A stretch of 20,832 bases of DNA from 70-18 sp041691815 (lineage in GTDB: Bacteria; Pseudomonadota; Alphaproteobacteria; Acetobacterales; Acetobacteraceae), in assembly GCA_041691815.1 (NCBI GenBank), contig JBEPTZ010000077.1:1-20832 (forward strand). Direction: 5' to 3'. Shown one piece after another: positions 7,794 to 15,061 of the stretch. The notes under the pieces were generated by a model. It was not told the DNA's origin and ran no database searches. It worked only from the letters and a program-made list of their open reading frames with translations. The first letter of the stretch is position 1, and each line of letters starts with the position of its first letter. Position numbers and translations under genes: made by a program.

Positions 7794-8644
7794 GCGCGAC
7801 AGCGCTTGCGGCAAGGCGCCGCCGCCGGTTCGCCGATTCGGCGCGGGTATACAGCGGCGTGGCGATCTGCGCGCTATTCCTGTTTCCGGTGCTGTGGATG
7901 GTGCTGACATCGTTCAAGCAGCAGCGCGACATATTCACCTCGCCGCCGACGCTCTGGTTCATCCCCACGCTGCAAACCTACACGTCTTATCTCGCCTATT
8001 CCGATGTGCCGAGTCGGATGCTCAACACCGTTATCGTGGCGGCGGGCTCCGGCCTGCTGTCACTGGTCGCGGGAGCGATGGCCGGCTATGCGCTCGCCCA
8101 CATCCGGCTGCGGGGCGCCGCCACCATCGGCACGCTGATCCTGATGTCGCGCGGCGTGCCGCCGATCGCGCTCGCCGTGCCGCTGTTCCTGGTGGCGCGA
8201 AAGCTCGATCTCACCGATCGGCATATCACACTGATCCTGGCCTACTGCACCTTCCTCATTCCCTACGTGATGTGGCTGACCAGGGGCTTCTTCCTCAGTC
8301 TGCCGCGTGAACTCGAGGAAGCCGCCACCATCGACGGCTGCTCGCGCTTCGGTGCGTTCTTCCGCATCATCGTGCCAATCTCGTTGCCCAGCCTGATTTC
8401 CACCTTCATCTTCTGCGTCATCCTGGCGTGGGAGGAACTGCTGTTCGCGCTCGTGCTCACCAGCCGCAACGCGGTCACCATCCCGGTTGCGGTTGCCGGC
8501 ATCGCAGGCGATACGGTAACCGGGACCAATTGGGGCGCCTTGTGCGCGGTTGGCACCATCACCGTGGTGCCACTGGTCGTTTTCGCGTTGCTGGTGCAGA
8601 AATGGCTGATTGCGGGGCTGGCCGATGGCGCAACGAAAGGCTGA
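7790..8644 (+). CDS. ABC sugar transporter permease, MalG/UgpE type
   Basis: Second permease of the sugar importer, 284 aa. Seen: an Arg-rich cytoplasmic N-terminus, helix 1 at about 20-41 followed by TSFK as in MalG-like proteins, PPTLWFIPTLQTYTSYL, and the EAA loop EEAATIDGCSRFGAFFRIIVPISLP at about 176-200. A TTG start at 7790 overlaps the preceding stop (TTGA) and has GGAGAAG a few nt upstream, so the rare start codon is well supported. The proteins end in the usual order for this system, but the gene is followed by a regulator rather than an MsmK/UgpC-like ATPase. Confidence 0.9.
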   Translation: MSATALAARRRRRFADSARVYSGVAICALFLFPVLWMVLTSFKQQRDIFTSPPTLWFIPTLQTYTSYLAYSDVPSRMLNTVIVAAGSGLLSLVAGAMAGYALAHIRLRGAATIGTLILMSRGVPPIALAVPLFLVARKLDLTDRHITLILAYCTFLIPYVMWLTRGFFLSLPRELEEAATIDGCSRFGAFFRIIVPISLPSLISTFIFCVILAWEELLFALVLTSRNAVTIPVAVAGIAGDTVTGTNWGALCAVGTITVVPLVVFALLVQKWLIAGLADGATKG

Positions 8645-8651
8645 TCTGGCA

Positions 8652-9365
8652 ATGGCGCATGTCGCATTGGATGGCGGTGCGCCACGGCCGGCCGGCGAAT
8701 ATCGCACCAAGGCCTACCTGGCCAAGAAGCATATCCAGGAGCTCATCGTGTCCGGCGCGGTGCAGGCCGGAGAGCATATCACCACCCGCGCGGTCTCCGA
8801 TGCGCTGGCGATGAGCGAAACGCCGGTGCGCGAGGCCATGCGCAGCCTTGCCGCGGAGGGCTGGCTCGATCTGCTTCCTCATCTCGGCAGTGTGGTCGCC
8901 TCGCTGCAAACCGCCGAACTGACGGAAGTCTATGCCCTGCGTGGCGCGCTTGGCGCCCTGGCGATCGAGCTTGGCGGGCCATTATACACCAGTGGCCAGC
9001 TTGCCAACCTGGAAGCCAATATCCGCCGCTCCGAGAAGGCAGTCGCGAGCGGCCATATCCTGGGTTACATCCAGCTCAATCGCGTCTTTCATACGCTGCT
9101 GTCCGATACCCCGAAAACCAAGTGGACATTGCGGCTGCTCGCCACCCTGTGGGGCCAGACCGCCGCGATGGGCGGCGGCTTCAGGCGGGTGCCGGCGCGG
9201 CTCCAGCAATCGCTCGACGAACACAAGGCGATCCTCGCGGCAATCCGCGCCACCGACTATCAGCGCGCCGCCGCGCTGCTGGTCCGGCACGAGAACCTTG
9301 CCGCTGCCACGTTGATCGCAGCGCTTACTGCCTCTCGGTCAGCCGATGGCACGGATATCGGCTGA
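8652..9365 (+). CDS. GntR-family transcriptional regulator, FCD subfamily
   Basis: Cytoplasmic ligand-responsive regulator, 237 aa. Seen: an N-terminal winged helix-turn-helix at about 18-82 with the family core SDALAMSETPVREAMRSLAAEGWL, then an all-helical FCD effector domain. Known FCD domains bind a metal through Asp, His, His, His. Here the matching positions read N143 (QLNRVFH), H147, H191 (DEHKAIL) and H213 (VRHENL), so the Asp is replaced by Asn. The start is uncertain: TTG 8610, ATG 8625 or ATG 8652. I use 8652, which begins 7 nt after the permease stop. Last gene of the transporter operon, so it likely controls the divergent module, probably through the palindrome at 5434-5447 (inference). 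Confidence 0.9.
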   Translation: MAHVALDGGAPRPAGEYRTKAYLAKKHIQELIVSGAVQAGEHITTRAVSDALAMSETPVREAMRSLAAEGWLDLLPHLGSVVASLQTAELTEVYALRGALGALAIELGGPLYTSGQLANLEANIRRSEKAVASGHILGYIQLNRVFHTLLSDTPKTKWTLRLLATLWGQTAAMGGGFRRVPARLQQSLDEHKAILAAIRATDYQRAAALLVRHENLAAATLIAALTASRSADGTDIG

Positions 9366-9390
9366 GCGTCGATCTCCACCGGGAGTTGCT

Positions 9391-9404
9391 CCGGAAGGAT
9401 CCGG
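9391..9404. terminator. Short hairpin between convergent genes
   Basis: CCGGA-AGGA-TCCGG at 9391-9404 forms a 5-bp stem with a 4-nt loop in the 79-bp gap between the GntR gene and the DppF-like gene, which converge. An overlapping CCGGGAG/CTCCGG pairing starts at about 9379. No T-run follows, so the terminator role is weakly supported. Confidence 0.3.
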
Positions 9405-9444
9405 CCTGGTATCGCGAGGTGACGCCGGCAGACCGTTCGCGGCC

Positions 9445-10416
9445 CTATTGCCCGTCCCGCCATCGCCAGCACGCCACCCCATGCGCTTCGGCCACCTCCA
9501 GTTCTGGCTCCACCGCGCAGGCCGCTACGGCCAACGGGCAGCGGGTGCGAAAGCGGCAACCTTCCGGCAGGTGCGATGGGTCTGGCGGCTCGCCTTGCAG
9601 CGTGAAATGCTCGGTGACACGCGCCCCGCCGATGCGTGGTGCAGCGGCCAGCAGTGCCCGCGTGTAGGGGTGACGCGGCCGGGCGAACAACTCGGCGGCC
9701 GGGCCGATTTCAACGATGCGACCGAGATACATTACCGCCACCCGGTCGCATATCGCCCGCACCACCGCCAGATCGTGGCTGATGAACAGGTAGGTGAGGC
9801 CGAAACGCGCCTGCAAATCGCGGAACAGCGCCAGCACCGAGGCCTGCACCGACACATCCAGCCCGGAGGTCGGCTCATCCAGGATCACCAGCTTCGGCTC
9901 CAGCGCCAGGATGCGCGCCAGCCCGACGCGGCGCTGCTGGCCGCCGCTGATCTCGTGCGGATACAGCTCCAGATGCGCCTCCGGCAGGCCGACTGCGGCG
10001 ACGATCTCGCGGATGCGCGCCTCCCGCTCGGCGCGGGACAGGCCGGTATGGATCACCAGCGGTTCGTGCAGCGAGCGGCGCAGGCGCCAGTACGGGTCCA
10101 GCGAAGCACCGGGGTCCTGATAGACATATTGCAGCCGGGCGCGCACATCCGCCGGCCTGGTTGTGCCGGGCGAGGCGACCAGTCGGCCCTCGAAATGCAC
10201 CTCGCCTGCGGTCGGCGCATGGATGCCCATGATGGTCTTGCCGAGGGTAGACTTGCCGCAACCGGATTCGCCGACGATGCCCAGCACCTCGCCCTCCGCC
10301 ACCGCCAGGTCCACCCCGTCCAGCGCCCGCAGCGTGCCGATGCGGCGGTTCAGCAACCCGTGCACCGGGAAATGCCGGCGCAAACCACGCAATTGCAGCA
10401 ACGGCGCGTCAGCCAT
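9445..10416 (-). CDS. Peptide/nickel-type ABC transporter ATPase, DppF/OppF family
   Basis: Cytoplasmic ATPase subunit, 323 aa. Seen: Walker A GESGCGKST at about 49-57, a Q-loop in QYVYQDPGASLDPYWRL, signature ISGGQQRR, Walker B LVILDEPTSGLD, the H-loop FISHDLAVV, and the family C-terminal oligopeptide-binding domain with RHPYTRALLAAAP and cysteines in GCRFRTRCPLAVAAC. Similar C-terminal cysteines carry an Fe-S cluster in at least some family members; that is known of the family, not shown here. ATG at 10416 with GGAGGCGG upstream; it overlaps the end of the DppD gene by 8 nt (ATGGCTGA). Last gene of the long leftward operon. Confidence 0.95.
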   Translation of the reverse strand: MADAPLLQLRGLRRHFPVHGLLNRRIGTLRALDGVDLAVAEGEVLGIVGESGCGKSTLGKTIMGIHAPTAGEVHFEGRLVASPGTTRPADVRARLQYVYQDPGASLDPYWRLRRSLHEPLVIHTGLSRAEREARIREIVAAVGLPEAHLELYPHEISGGQQRRVGLARILALEPKLVILDEPTSGLDVSVQASVLALFRDLQARFGLTYLFISHDLAVVRAICDRVAVMYLGRIVEIGPAAELFARPRHPYTRALLAAAPRIGGARVTEHFTLQGEPPDPSHLPEGCRFRTRCPLAVAACAVEPELEVAEAHGVACWRWRDGQ

Positions 10417-11389
10417 TCGCCACCGCCTCCAGCGTGCCGAAAACCGGATGGTGGCAGGCGGTCTGATGCACCTCGCCGACCAGCACCGGCGCCTGCGTGG
10501 CGCATATCGCGGTGGCACGCGGGCAGCGCGGATGGAACCGGCAGCCGGGCGGCGGATGCAGCGGGCTGGGTACGCTGCCGGGAATGCCGGTCGGCTGCCG
10601 GCCCTCCTGCGGCAGGCTGCGCAGCAGCAGGCAGGTGTAGGGATGGCGGGGGGCGGAGAAAAAGCTCTCGCGCGGCGCCACCTCGGCGGTCTGCCCGGCA
10701 TACATCACCACCACGCGGTCGCAGATCTCCCAGGCAGCGCCGAGATCATGGGTGGTGAACAGCACCGCGACGCCGCGCTCGGTAGCCAACCGGCGCAGCA
10801 GGCCGAGAATCTGGGCCTGGACGGTGACGTCCAGCGCCGTGGTTGGTTCGTCGGCGATCACCAGGCGCGGCGCCGGCAGCAGCGCCATGGCGATCATCAC
10901 CCGCTGGCGTTGGCCGCCGGACAATTCGTGCGGGTATTTGCGCAGGATGCGGGCGGGCTGCGGCAGTTGCACCGCCTCCAGCATGGCGATCGCCGCCGCC
11001 CGGTCGGCGCGGCGGCGGCCGGCGGAATACCAACCGCCGCGCGCCCCCACCGCCCGGCGCGGCGAGTTCCAGCGCATCAGGTCCATGATCTGGGTGCCGA
11101 TACGGAACAGCGGATTGAAGCTGGCAAACGGGTCCTGCGGAATGAAGGTCACGGCGCGGCCGGGCGCGGCATCCGTTTCGGCGAAAGTGATCCGCCCTTC
11201 CTCAAGCTGCGTCGCCTCCGGTGGCAGGGTGCCGAGTATGGCGCGCGCCAGCGTGGTCTTGCCGCAGCCGGATTCGCCGACCAAGCCGACGATCTCGCCC
11301 GGCTGCACCGAGAGTTGCACGCGGTCGAGCACCCGCGCGATGCCGGCCTCGGTGTGGAAGCCGAGGGTGAGGTCGGTGACGGTCAGCAT
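10409..11389 (-). CDS. Peptide/nickel-type ABC transporter ATPase, DppD/OppD family
   Basis: Cytoplasmic ATPase subunit, 326 aa. Seen: Walker A GESGCGKTT at about 39-47, Q-loop FIPQDPFASFNPLFRIG, signature LSGGQRQRV, Walker B LVIADEPTTALD, H-loop FTTHDLGAA, and the C-terminal RHPYTCLLLRSLP plus GCRFHPRCPRATAIC. An Arg/Gly-rich stretch (SPRRAVGARGGWYSAGRRR) between the Q-loop and signature is longer than I expect for DppD. Start chosen at ATG 11389; an in-frame upstream start (11428) would lie inside the repeat element. No Shine-Dalgarno precedes the ATG: the repeat ends 8 nt upstream, so translation may depend on read-through or on refolding of the mRNA (inference). Confidence 0.93.
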   Translation of the reverse strand: MLTVTDLTLGFHTEAGIARVLDRVQLSVQPGEIVGLVGESGCGKTTLARAILGTLPPEATQLEEGRITFAETDAAPGRAVTFIPQDPFASFNPLFRIGTQIMDLMRWNSPRRAVGARGGWYSAGRRRADRAAAIAMLEAVQLPQPARILRKYPHELSGGQRQRVMIAMALLPAPRLVIADEPTTALDVTVQAQILGLLRRLATERGVAVLFTTHDLGAAWEICDRVVVMYAGQTAEVAPRESFFSAPRHPYTCLLLRSLPQEGRQPTGIPGSVPSPLHPPPGCRFHPRCPRATAICATQAPVLVGEVHQTACHHPVFGTLEAVANG

Positions 11390-11397
11390 GAGAGGCA

Positions 11398-11586
11398 AGC
11401 AAGGCTGGGCGCTGCCCAGACCCGCCAAGGGCCGAGCCCTTGGAACCCATCACCTTGTTGCCTTCGCCAGAGGGGGGCGAGGAGCTGTTGCAACCGACGC
11501 ATCGCCCCCCTCCGCCGAAGGCAACCAACCGAGAGGTCCAGGGGCTCGGCCCCTGGCGGGGCCTGGGGCAGCGCCCCAGCCTTGCT
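11398..11586. repeat. Inverted pair of nested-hairpin intergenic repeats (REPIN/MITE-like)
   Basis: The gap between the DppC and DppD genes is almost entirely one imperfect inverted repeat. The left arm begins AGCAAGGCTGGG at 11398 and the right arm ends CCCAGCCTTGCT at 11586. Each arm contains two hairpins with near-perfect stems: CTGGGC/GCCCAG (11405-11419) and CCAAGGGC/GCCCTTGG (11425-11443) on the left, CCAGGGGC/GCCCCTGG (11538-11556) and CTGGGGC/GCCCCAG (11563-11579) on the right. Inner arms TTGCCTTCGCCAGAGGGGGGCGA (11458-11480) and its partner (11501-11524) flank a 20-nt centre holding the palindrome GTTGCAAC. No open frame or transposase is present and no target duplication is obvious. 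The style resembles repeats I associate with Acetobacteraceae/Rhodospirillales intergenic regions. Confidence 0.85.
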
Positions 11587-11591
11587 AACCT

Positions 11592-12437
11592 TCATCGCGC
11601 CGCCCCCACCGCGCGCCGGGTGCGCGGGTCGAGGATGTCGCGCAGGCCGTCGCCGAGCAGGTTGAAGCCGAGTACGGTCAGGAAGATGGCGATGCCGGGC
11701 GCCAGTGCGTACCACCAGGCGTCGGGCAGGTATTCGCGGCTTTCGGCGATCATCCGGCCCCATTCCGGCGTCGGCGGCGGCGCGCCGAGGCCGAGGAAGC
11801 CGAGCGTGGCGGCGGTCAGGATGGTGGCGCCCATGCCGATCGAGGTGCGCACGATGATCGGCGAGGCGATGCTGGGCAGCACGTGCAACACCATCACCCG
11901 GAGCGGCGAGGCGCCGAGCGCGATGGCGGATTCGATGAACACCTCGTTGCGCAGCGAGCGGGTCTCGGCATAGACCAGCCGCGCCCAGAACGGCCAATAG
12001 GTGATCGACAGCGCCAGGATGACGTTCTCGATCGACGGACCGAGGGTCTGGGCAATGGCGATCGCCAGCACGATCTGCGGTACTGCGAGGAATATCTCTG
12101 CGAAGCGCATCAGCATGTCGCTGAACCAGCCGCGGAAATAGCCGGCCACCAGCCCCAGCGGCACCCCGATCAGCACCGCGGTGCCGACCGCGATCACCGA
12201 CAGCGCCAGCGTAATCCGCGCGCCGAACAGGATGCGGCTGAAGATGTCGCTGCCCATGCGGTCGGTGCCGAACCAGCGGCCGGTCGCCGGCGGCAGCAGG
12301 CGCTGCGGGGTGTGGAACTGCCAGACGTCCTGCGGGTGCGGCGCCAGCCAGGGCGCAAACAGCGCCGCCAGTACCAGCAGGCCGACCAGGGTGGCGCCCA
12401 GCATCGCCGCCCGGTCACGCGCGAAACGGGCCAGCAT
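11592..12437 (-). CDS. ABC transporter permease, DppC/OppC family
   Basis: Inner-membrane permease, 281 aa. Seen: a cytoplasmic N-terminus MLARFARDRAAM, first helix at about 12-31, the DppC signature RWFGTDRMGSDIFSRILFGAR, further helices, an EAA loop (FIESAIALGASPLRVMVLHVLPS) and LGFLGLGAPPPTPEWGRMI. The ATG at 12437 shares its A with the stop of the upstream permease gene (TGATG), a strong coupling sign. The open frame upstream of this ATG is antisense-like sequence within the DppB gene and was not used. Its stop codon is 5 bp from the inverted repeat. Confidence 0.93.
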   Translation of the reverse strand: MLARFARDRAAMLGATLVGLLVLAALFAPWLAPHPQDVWQFHTPQRLLPPATGRWFGTDRMGSDIFSRILFGARITLALSVIAVGTAVLIGVPLGLVAGYFRGWFSDMLMRFAEIFLAVPQIVLAIAIAQTLGPSIENVILALSITYWPFWARLVYAETRSLRNEVFIESAIALGASPLRVMVLHVLPSIASPIIVRTSIGMGATILTAATLGFLGLGAPPPTPEWGRMIAESREYLPDAWWYALAPGIAIFLTVLGFNLLGDGLRDILDPRTRRAVGAAR

Positions 12438-13441
12438 CAGGCCTCGCCCCGCGGGTCGATCGCCGCCTGCAGCAGGTCCACCAGCAGGTTGACGGCGATG
12501 AACATCGCGCCGGCCCACAGCGTAAATCCCATCACCGCATTGTAGTCCGATTGCAGGATCGAGCGCACCGCATAGGCGCCGATGCCCGGCCAGTCGAACA
12601 CCGTCTCCACCACCACCGCGCCGGCCAGCAGGATGCCGAAGATCAGGCCGAGTTGCGTCACCGTCGCGGTGATCGCAAGCCGCAGCACGTATTTCCACAC
12701 GATCATCCGGCGCGGATAGCCCATCGCGGTCTGGTAGGCGACCGAGGGCGAGGAGATCGCGCCGATCACCCCGTTGCGGGTGAACCGCACCACGGTGGCC
12801 GCCGCCGGCAGCGCCAGGGTCAGCACCGGCAGCACCAAGTGCCGCGCCGCCGAACTCAGCGCCTCGGTATCGCCGGTGAGCAGCGAATCGACCAGCAGCA
12901 ACCCGGTGATGCGTTCAGGGGGAAAGCCGCTGATCTGGCCCGACAGCGGCAGCCAGGCCAGCTTCATCGAGAACAGGAACTGCAACTGCATGGCGAACCA
13001 GAACGACGCCACCGCCAGGCCGGAGACGCTGATGATCCGGAGCACATGGTCCACCCACGAATTGCGCCGCATCCCGCACACCACGCCGAGCGGGATGCCG
13101 ATCGCCGCCGCCAGTACGATCGCCACCAGCGTCAACTCCAATGTAGCCGGCAGCCTCCGTGCGAGGTCGTCGGAGATCGGCTGCTGGGTGAACAGGCTGG
13201 TGCCGAAATCGCCATGCACCACCAGGCCGATATAGCGCACGAATTGCTGCGGCAGCGGCAGATCGAAGCCCAGCGTGTGGCGGATCGCCGCCACCTGCGC
13301 CGGCGTCGCGTTATCGCCGGCCGCCAGCGCGGCCGGGTCGATCGGCACCACGCGCGACAGCACGAAGACGATGGCCAGCAGGCCAAGCAGGGTCGGCACC
13401 AGCCAGAGCAGCCGGTTCAGGACGATGTTCAGCCAGGCCAT
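12437..13441 (-). CDS. ABC transporter permease, DppB/OppB family
   Basis: Inner-membrane permease, 334 aa. Seen: MAWLNIVLNRLLWLVPTLLGLLAIVFVLSRVVPIDP, the family's first helix and following V-P-x-D-P segment, a periplasmic region with LGFDLPLPQQFVRYIG and HGDFGTSLFTQQPISDDL, several helices, and an EAA-type loop near SVAYQTAMGYPRRMIVWKYVLRLA. The end VDLLQAAIDPRGEA matches the family. ATG at 13441 with only a weak GAGCGGG upstream; it lies 13 bp after the binding-protein stop. Forms the membrane channel with the DppC-type permease. Confidence 0.93.
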   Translation of the reverse strand: MAWLNIVLNRLLWLVPTLLGLLAIVFVLSRVVPIDPAALAAGDNATPAQVAAIRHTLGFDLPLPQQFVRYIGLVVHGDFGTSLFTQQPISDDLARRLPATLELTLVAIVLAAAIGIPLGVVCGMRRNSWVDHVLRIISVSGLAVASFWFAMQLQFLFSMKLAWLPLSGQISGFPPERITGLLLVDSLLTGDTEALSSAARHLVLPVLTLALPAAATVVRFTRNGVIGAISSPSVAYQTAMGYPRRMIVWKYVLRLAITATVTQLGLIFGILLAGAVVVETVFDWPGIGAYAVRSILQSDYNAVMGFTLWAGAMFIAVNLLVDLLQAAIDPRGEA

Positions 13442-13454
13442 CGGCCGCGCCCGC

Positions 13455-15032
13455 TCAGGCCGGGGGCTGCTCAGCCCAGCGCAGATCCTGCCCGTTGCTC
13501 ACCGGCGAGAAGCGGATGCCGCCGACCGATTTGGCGTACGGCCCGTACCATTTGGTGTTGTAGACGAAGATGCTGACCGCCTGGTCGCTGGCGATCTGGG
13601 TCATCTTCTCATAAAGCGCCTCGCGCTCCTTGTGGTCGTTGGAGATCAGTGCCTTGTCCAGCAGCGCGTCGACCTCCGGGTTGCTGTACCACGACATGCT
13701 GCGGCTGCCGCGATAGCGCGAGCCGGTGAGTTCGCCCACCCAGTTGTTCGGGTCGACGTAATAGGTGCTCTTCCACAGCGGCACCACGTCGGCCTGGGTG
13801 TTGGCGTTGCGCATCGCCGCCGAGATCACCGACCAGGGCGAGGTCTCCACCTTCACATCGATGCCGATCTGCCGCAGGTTGTTCTGGAACAGCACCGCCG
13901 ATTGCTCAGATTCCGAGAACCCGGCCAGCGCGCTGATGGTGATGGTCCGCAGCGGCAGCTTCACCAGCTTCAGTTCGGCGCGCGCCTTGTCGAGGTCGAA
14001 GCTGTAGCCCGCGAGCCCCGGCGGTGTGCCCCAGATGTTGTTCGGGTTCGGGCCGGGATTGCGCGACACCGAGTTCTTCATGATGTCGCGGATGAAGCCC
14101 TCATAGTCGAACGCATAGGCCATGGCGCGGCGGAAATGCACATCGGTCAGCGGCGGCTTGGTGGTGTTGAGCGCCAGCAGGAACACCCGCATCGATTCCT
14201 GCGCGATGATCTGCACCTTCGGCGATTTGCGCAGCCGCTCGATCTGGTCGTACGGCAGGTAGCCGTCCACCCCGTGATAGTCGCCGCGCTCCAGCCCCAG
14301 CACCCTTGTGTTGGTCTCCAGCACCGTGCGGAATTCCACCTGGTCGAACGGGCGCTTGCCCCAGCCGGCGAAATGGGTCTTGTTGCGGTTACCGATCCAA
14401 CCGACTGCCGGGTCATAGCGGCTGAGCGCGTAGGAGCCGCTGCCGGCCTCGTTGCGCGCCAACCAGGCGGTCGCCCAGTCACCGTCTTTCTCGTGCTGCT
14501 TCACCAGCTTGCTGTTCACCACCAGGATGTCCGGCACCGTCACCAGGAAGATCGCCGAGGGCGTCGACAGGTTGAACTGCACGGTGCGCGCATCCAGCGC
14601 CTTGGTGCTGCCGGGCTTGACGGTGCTGAGATACAGCGTCGCCGGCCCCTTCTGCAGTGCCAGGATGCGCTCGATCGAATAGACCACGTCATCCGCGGTC
14701 ACCTTGCCGCCGTCATGGAAGCTGGCGCCGTCGCGCAGCGTGAAGGTGTAGGTCTTGCCGTCGGCCGAGACGGTGTGGCTCTCGGCCAGCCACGGGATCA
14801 TCTTCGGCGGATTGTCGACCCAGCGATACATGCCGTCGTAGAGGTTGAAGCGGCTGGCGGCGCGGGCGGTGTCGAAGATGGTATGCGGGTCCAGGTTGTC
14901 GTACGGGCTGTTATTGGCATAGACGAATTTCGCGCTCGCCGCCGCCGCCGGCCGCGCCCCCAGCGACCCGGTTCCGGCCAGCGCCGCTGCCCCCAGCGCT
15001 GCCCGCATCGCATCGCGTCGTGTGGTCGCCAT
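13455..15032 (-). CDS. Family-5 solute-binding protein (DppA/OppA-like) with signal peptide
   Basis: Periplasmic binding protein, 525 aa, typical for family 5 (peptides, nickel, opines, oligosaccharides). Seen: a signal region with R5-R6 and a hydrophobic Ala/Leu stretch ending ARPAAAASA at about residue 33; NLDPHTIFD; DGASFHDGGKVTADDVVYSIERI (the family core motif); TKPPLTDVHFRRAMAYAFDYEGFI; and SNPEVDALLDKAL near the C-terminus. ATG at 15032 has GGGGGG about 9 nt upstream. The two arginines make a Tat signal possible, but it is weak. It follows the SDR gene by 29 bp and heads a complete DppABCDF set. Ligand unknown; co-transcription with HyuAB suggests an amide, lactam or hydantoin-like compound, or a small peptide. 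Confidence 0.93.
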   Translation of the reverse strand: MATTRRDAMRAALGAAALAGTGSLGARPAAAASAKFVYANNSPYDNLDPHTIFDTARAASRFNLYDGMYRWVDNPPKMIPWLAESHTVSADGKTYTFTLRDGASFHDGGKVTADDVVYSIERILALQKGPATLYLSTVKPGSTKALDARTVQFNLSTPSAIFLVTVPDILVVNSKLVKQHEKDGDWATAWLARNEAGSGSYALSRYDPAVGWIGNRNKTHFAGWGKRPFDQVEFRTVLETNTRVLGLERGDYHGVDGYLPYDQIERLRKSPKVQIIAQESMRVFLLALNTTKPPLTDVHFRRAMAYAFDYEGFIRDIMKNSVSRNPGPNPNNIWGTPPGLAGYSFDLDKARAELKLVKLPLRTITISALAGFSESEQSAVLFQNNLRQIGIDVKVETSPWSVISAAMRNANTQADVVPLWKSTYYVDPNNWVGELTGSRYRGSRSMSWYSNPEVDALLDKALISNDHKEREALYEKMTQIASDQAVSIFVYNTKWYGPYAKSVGGIRFSPVSNGQDLRWAEQPPA

Positions 15033-15061
15033 TGTCTGAACCCCCCAGTTCGAGATTGTTG

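Noticed and set aside
11390..11536. GAGAGG at 11390-11395 and 11531-11536 as target-site duplications of the repeat
   Set aside because: The second copy lies inside the right arm, not at the outer boundary of the element, so it cannot be a flanking duplication; a six-base match in GC-rich DNA is easily chance.
11383..11997. Minus-strand open frame spanning the inverted repeat between dppC and dppD
   Set aside because: It is in a shadow frame of dppC and simply reads through the repeat; no motif, ribosome site or start context supports a gene there.
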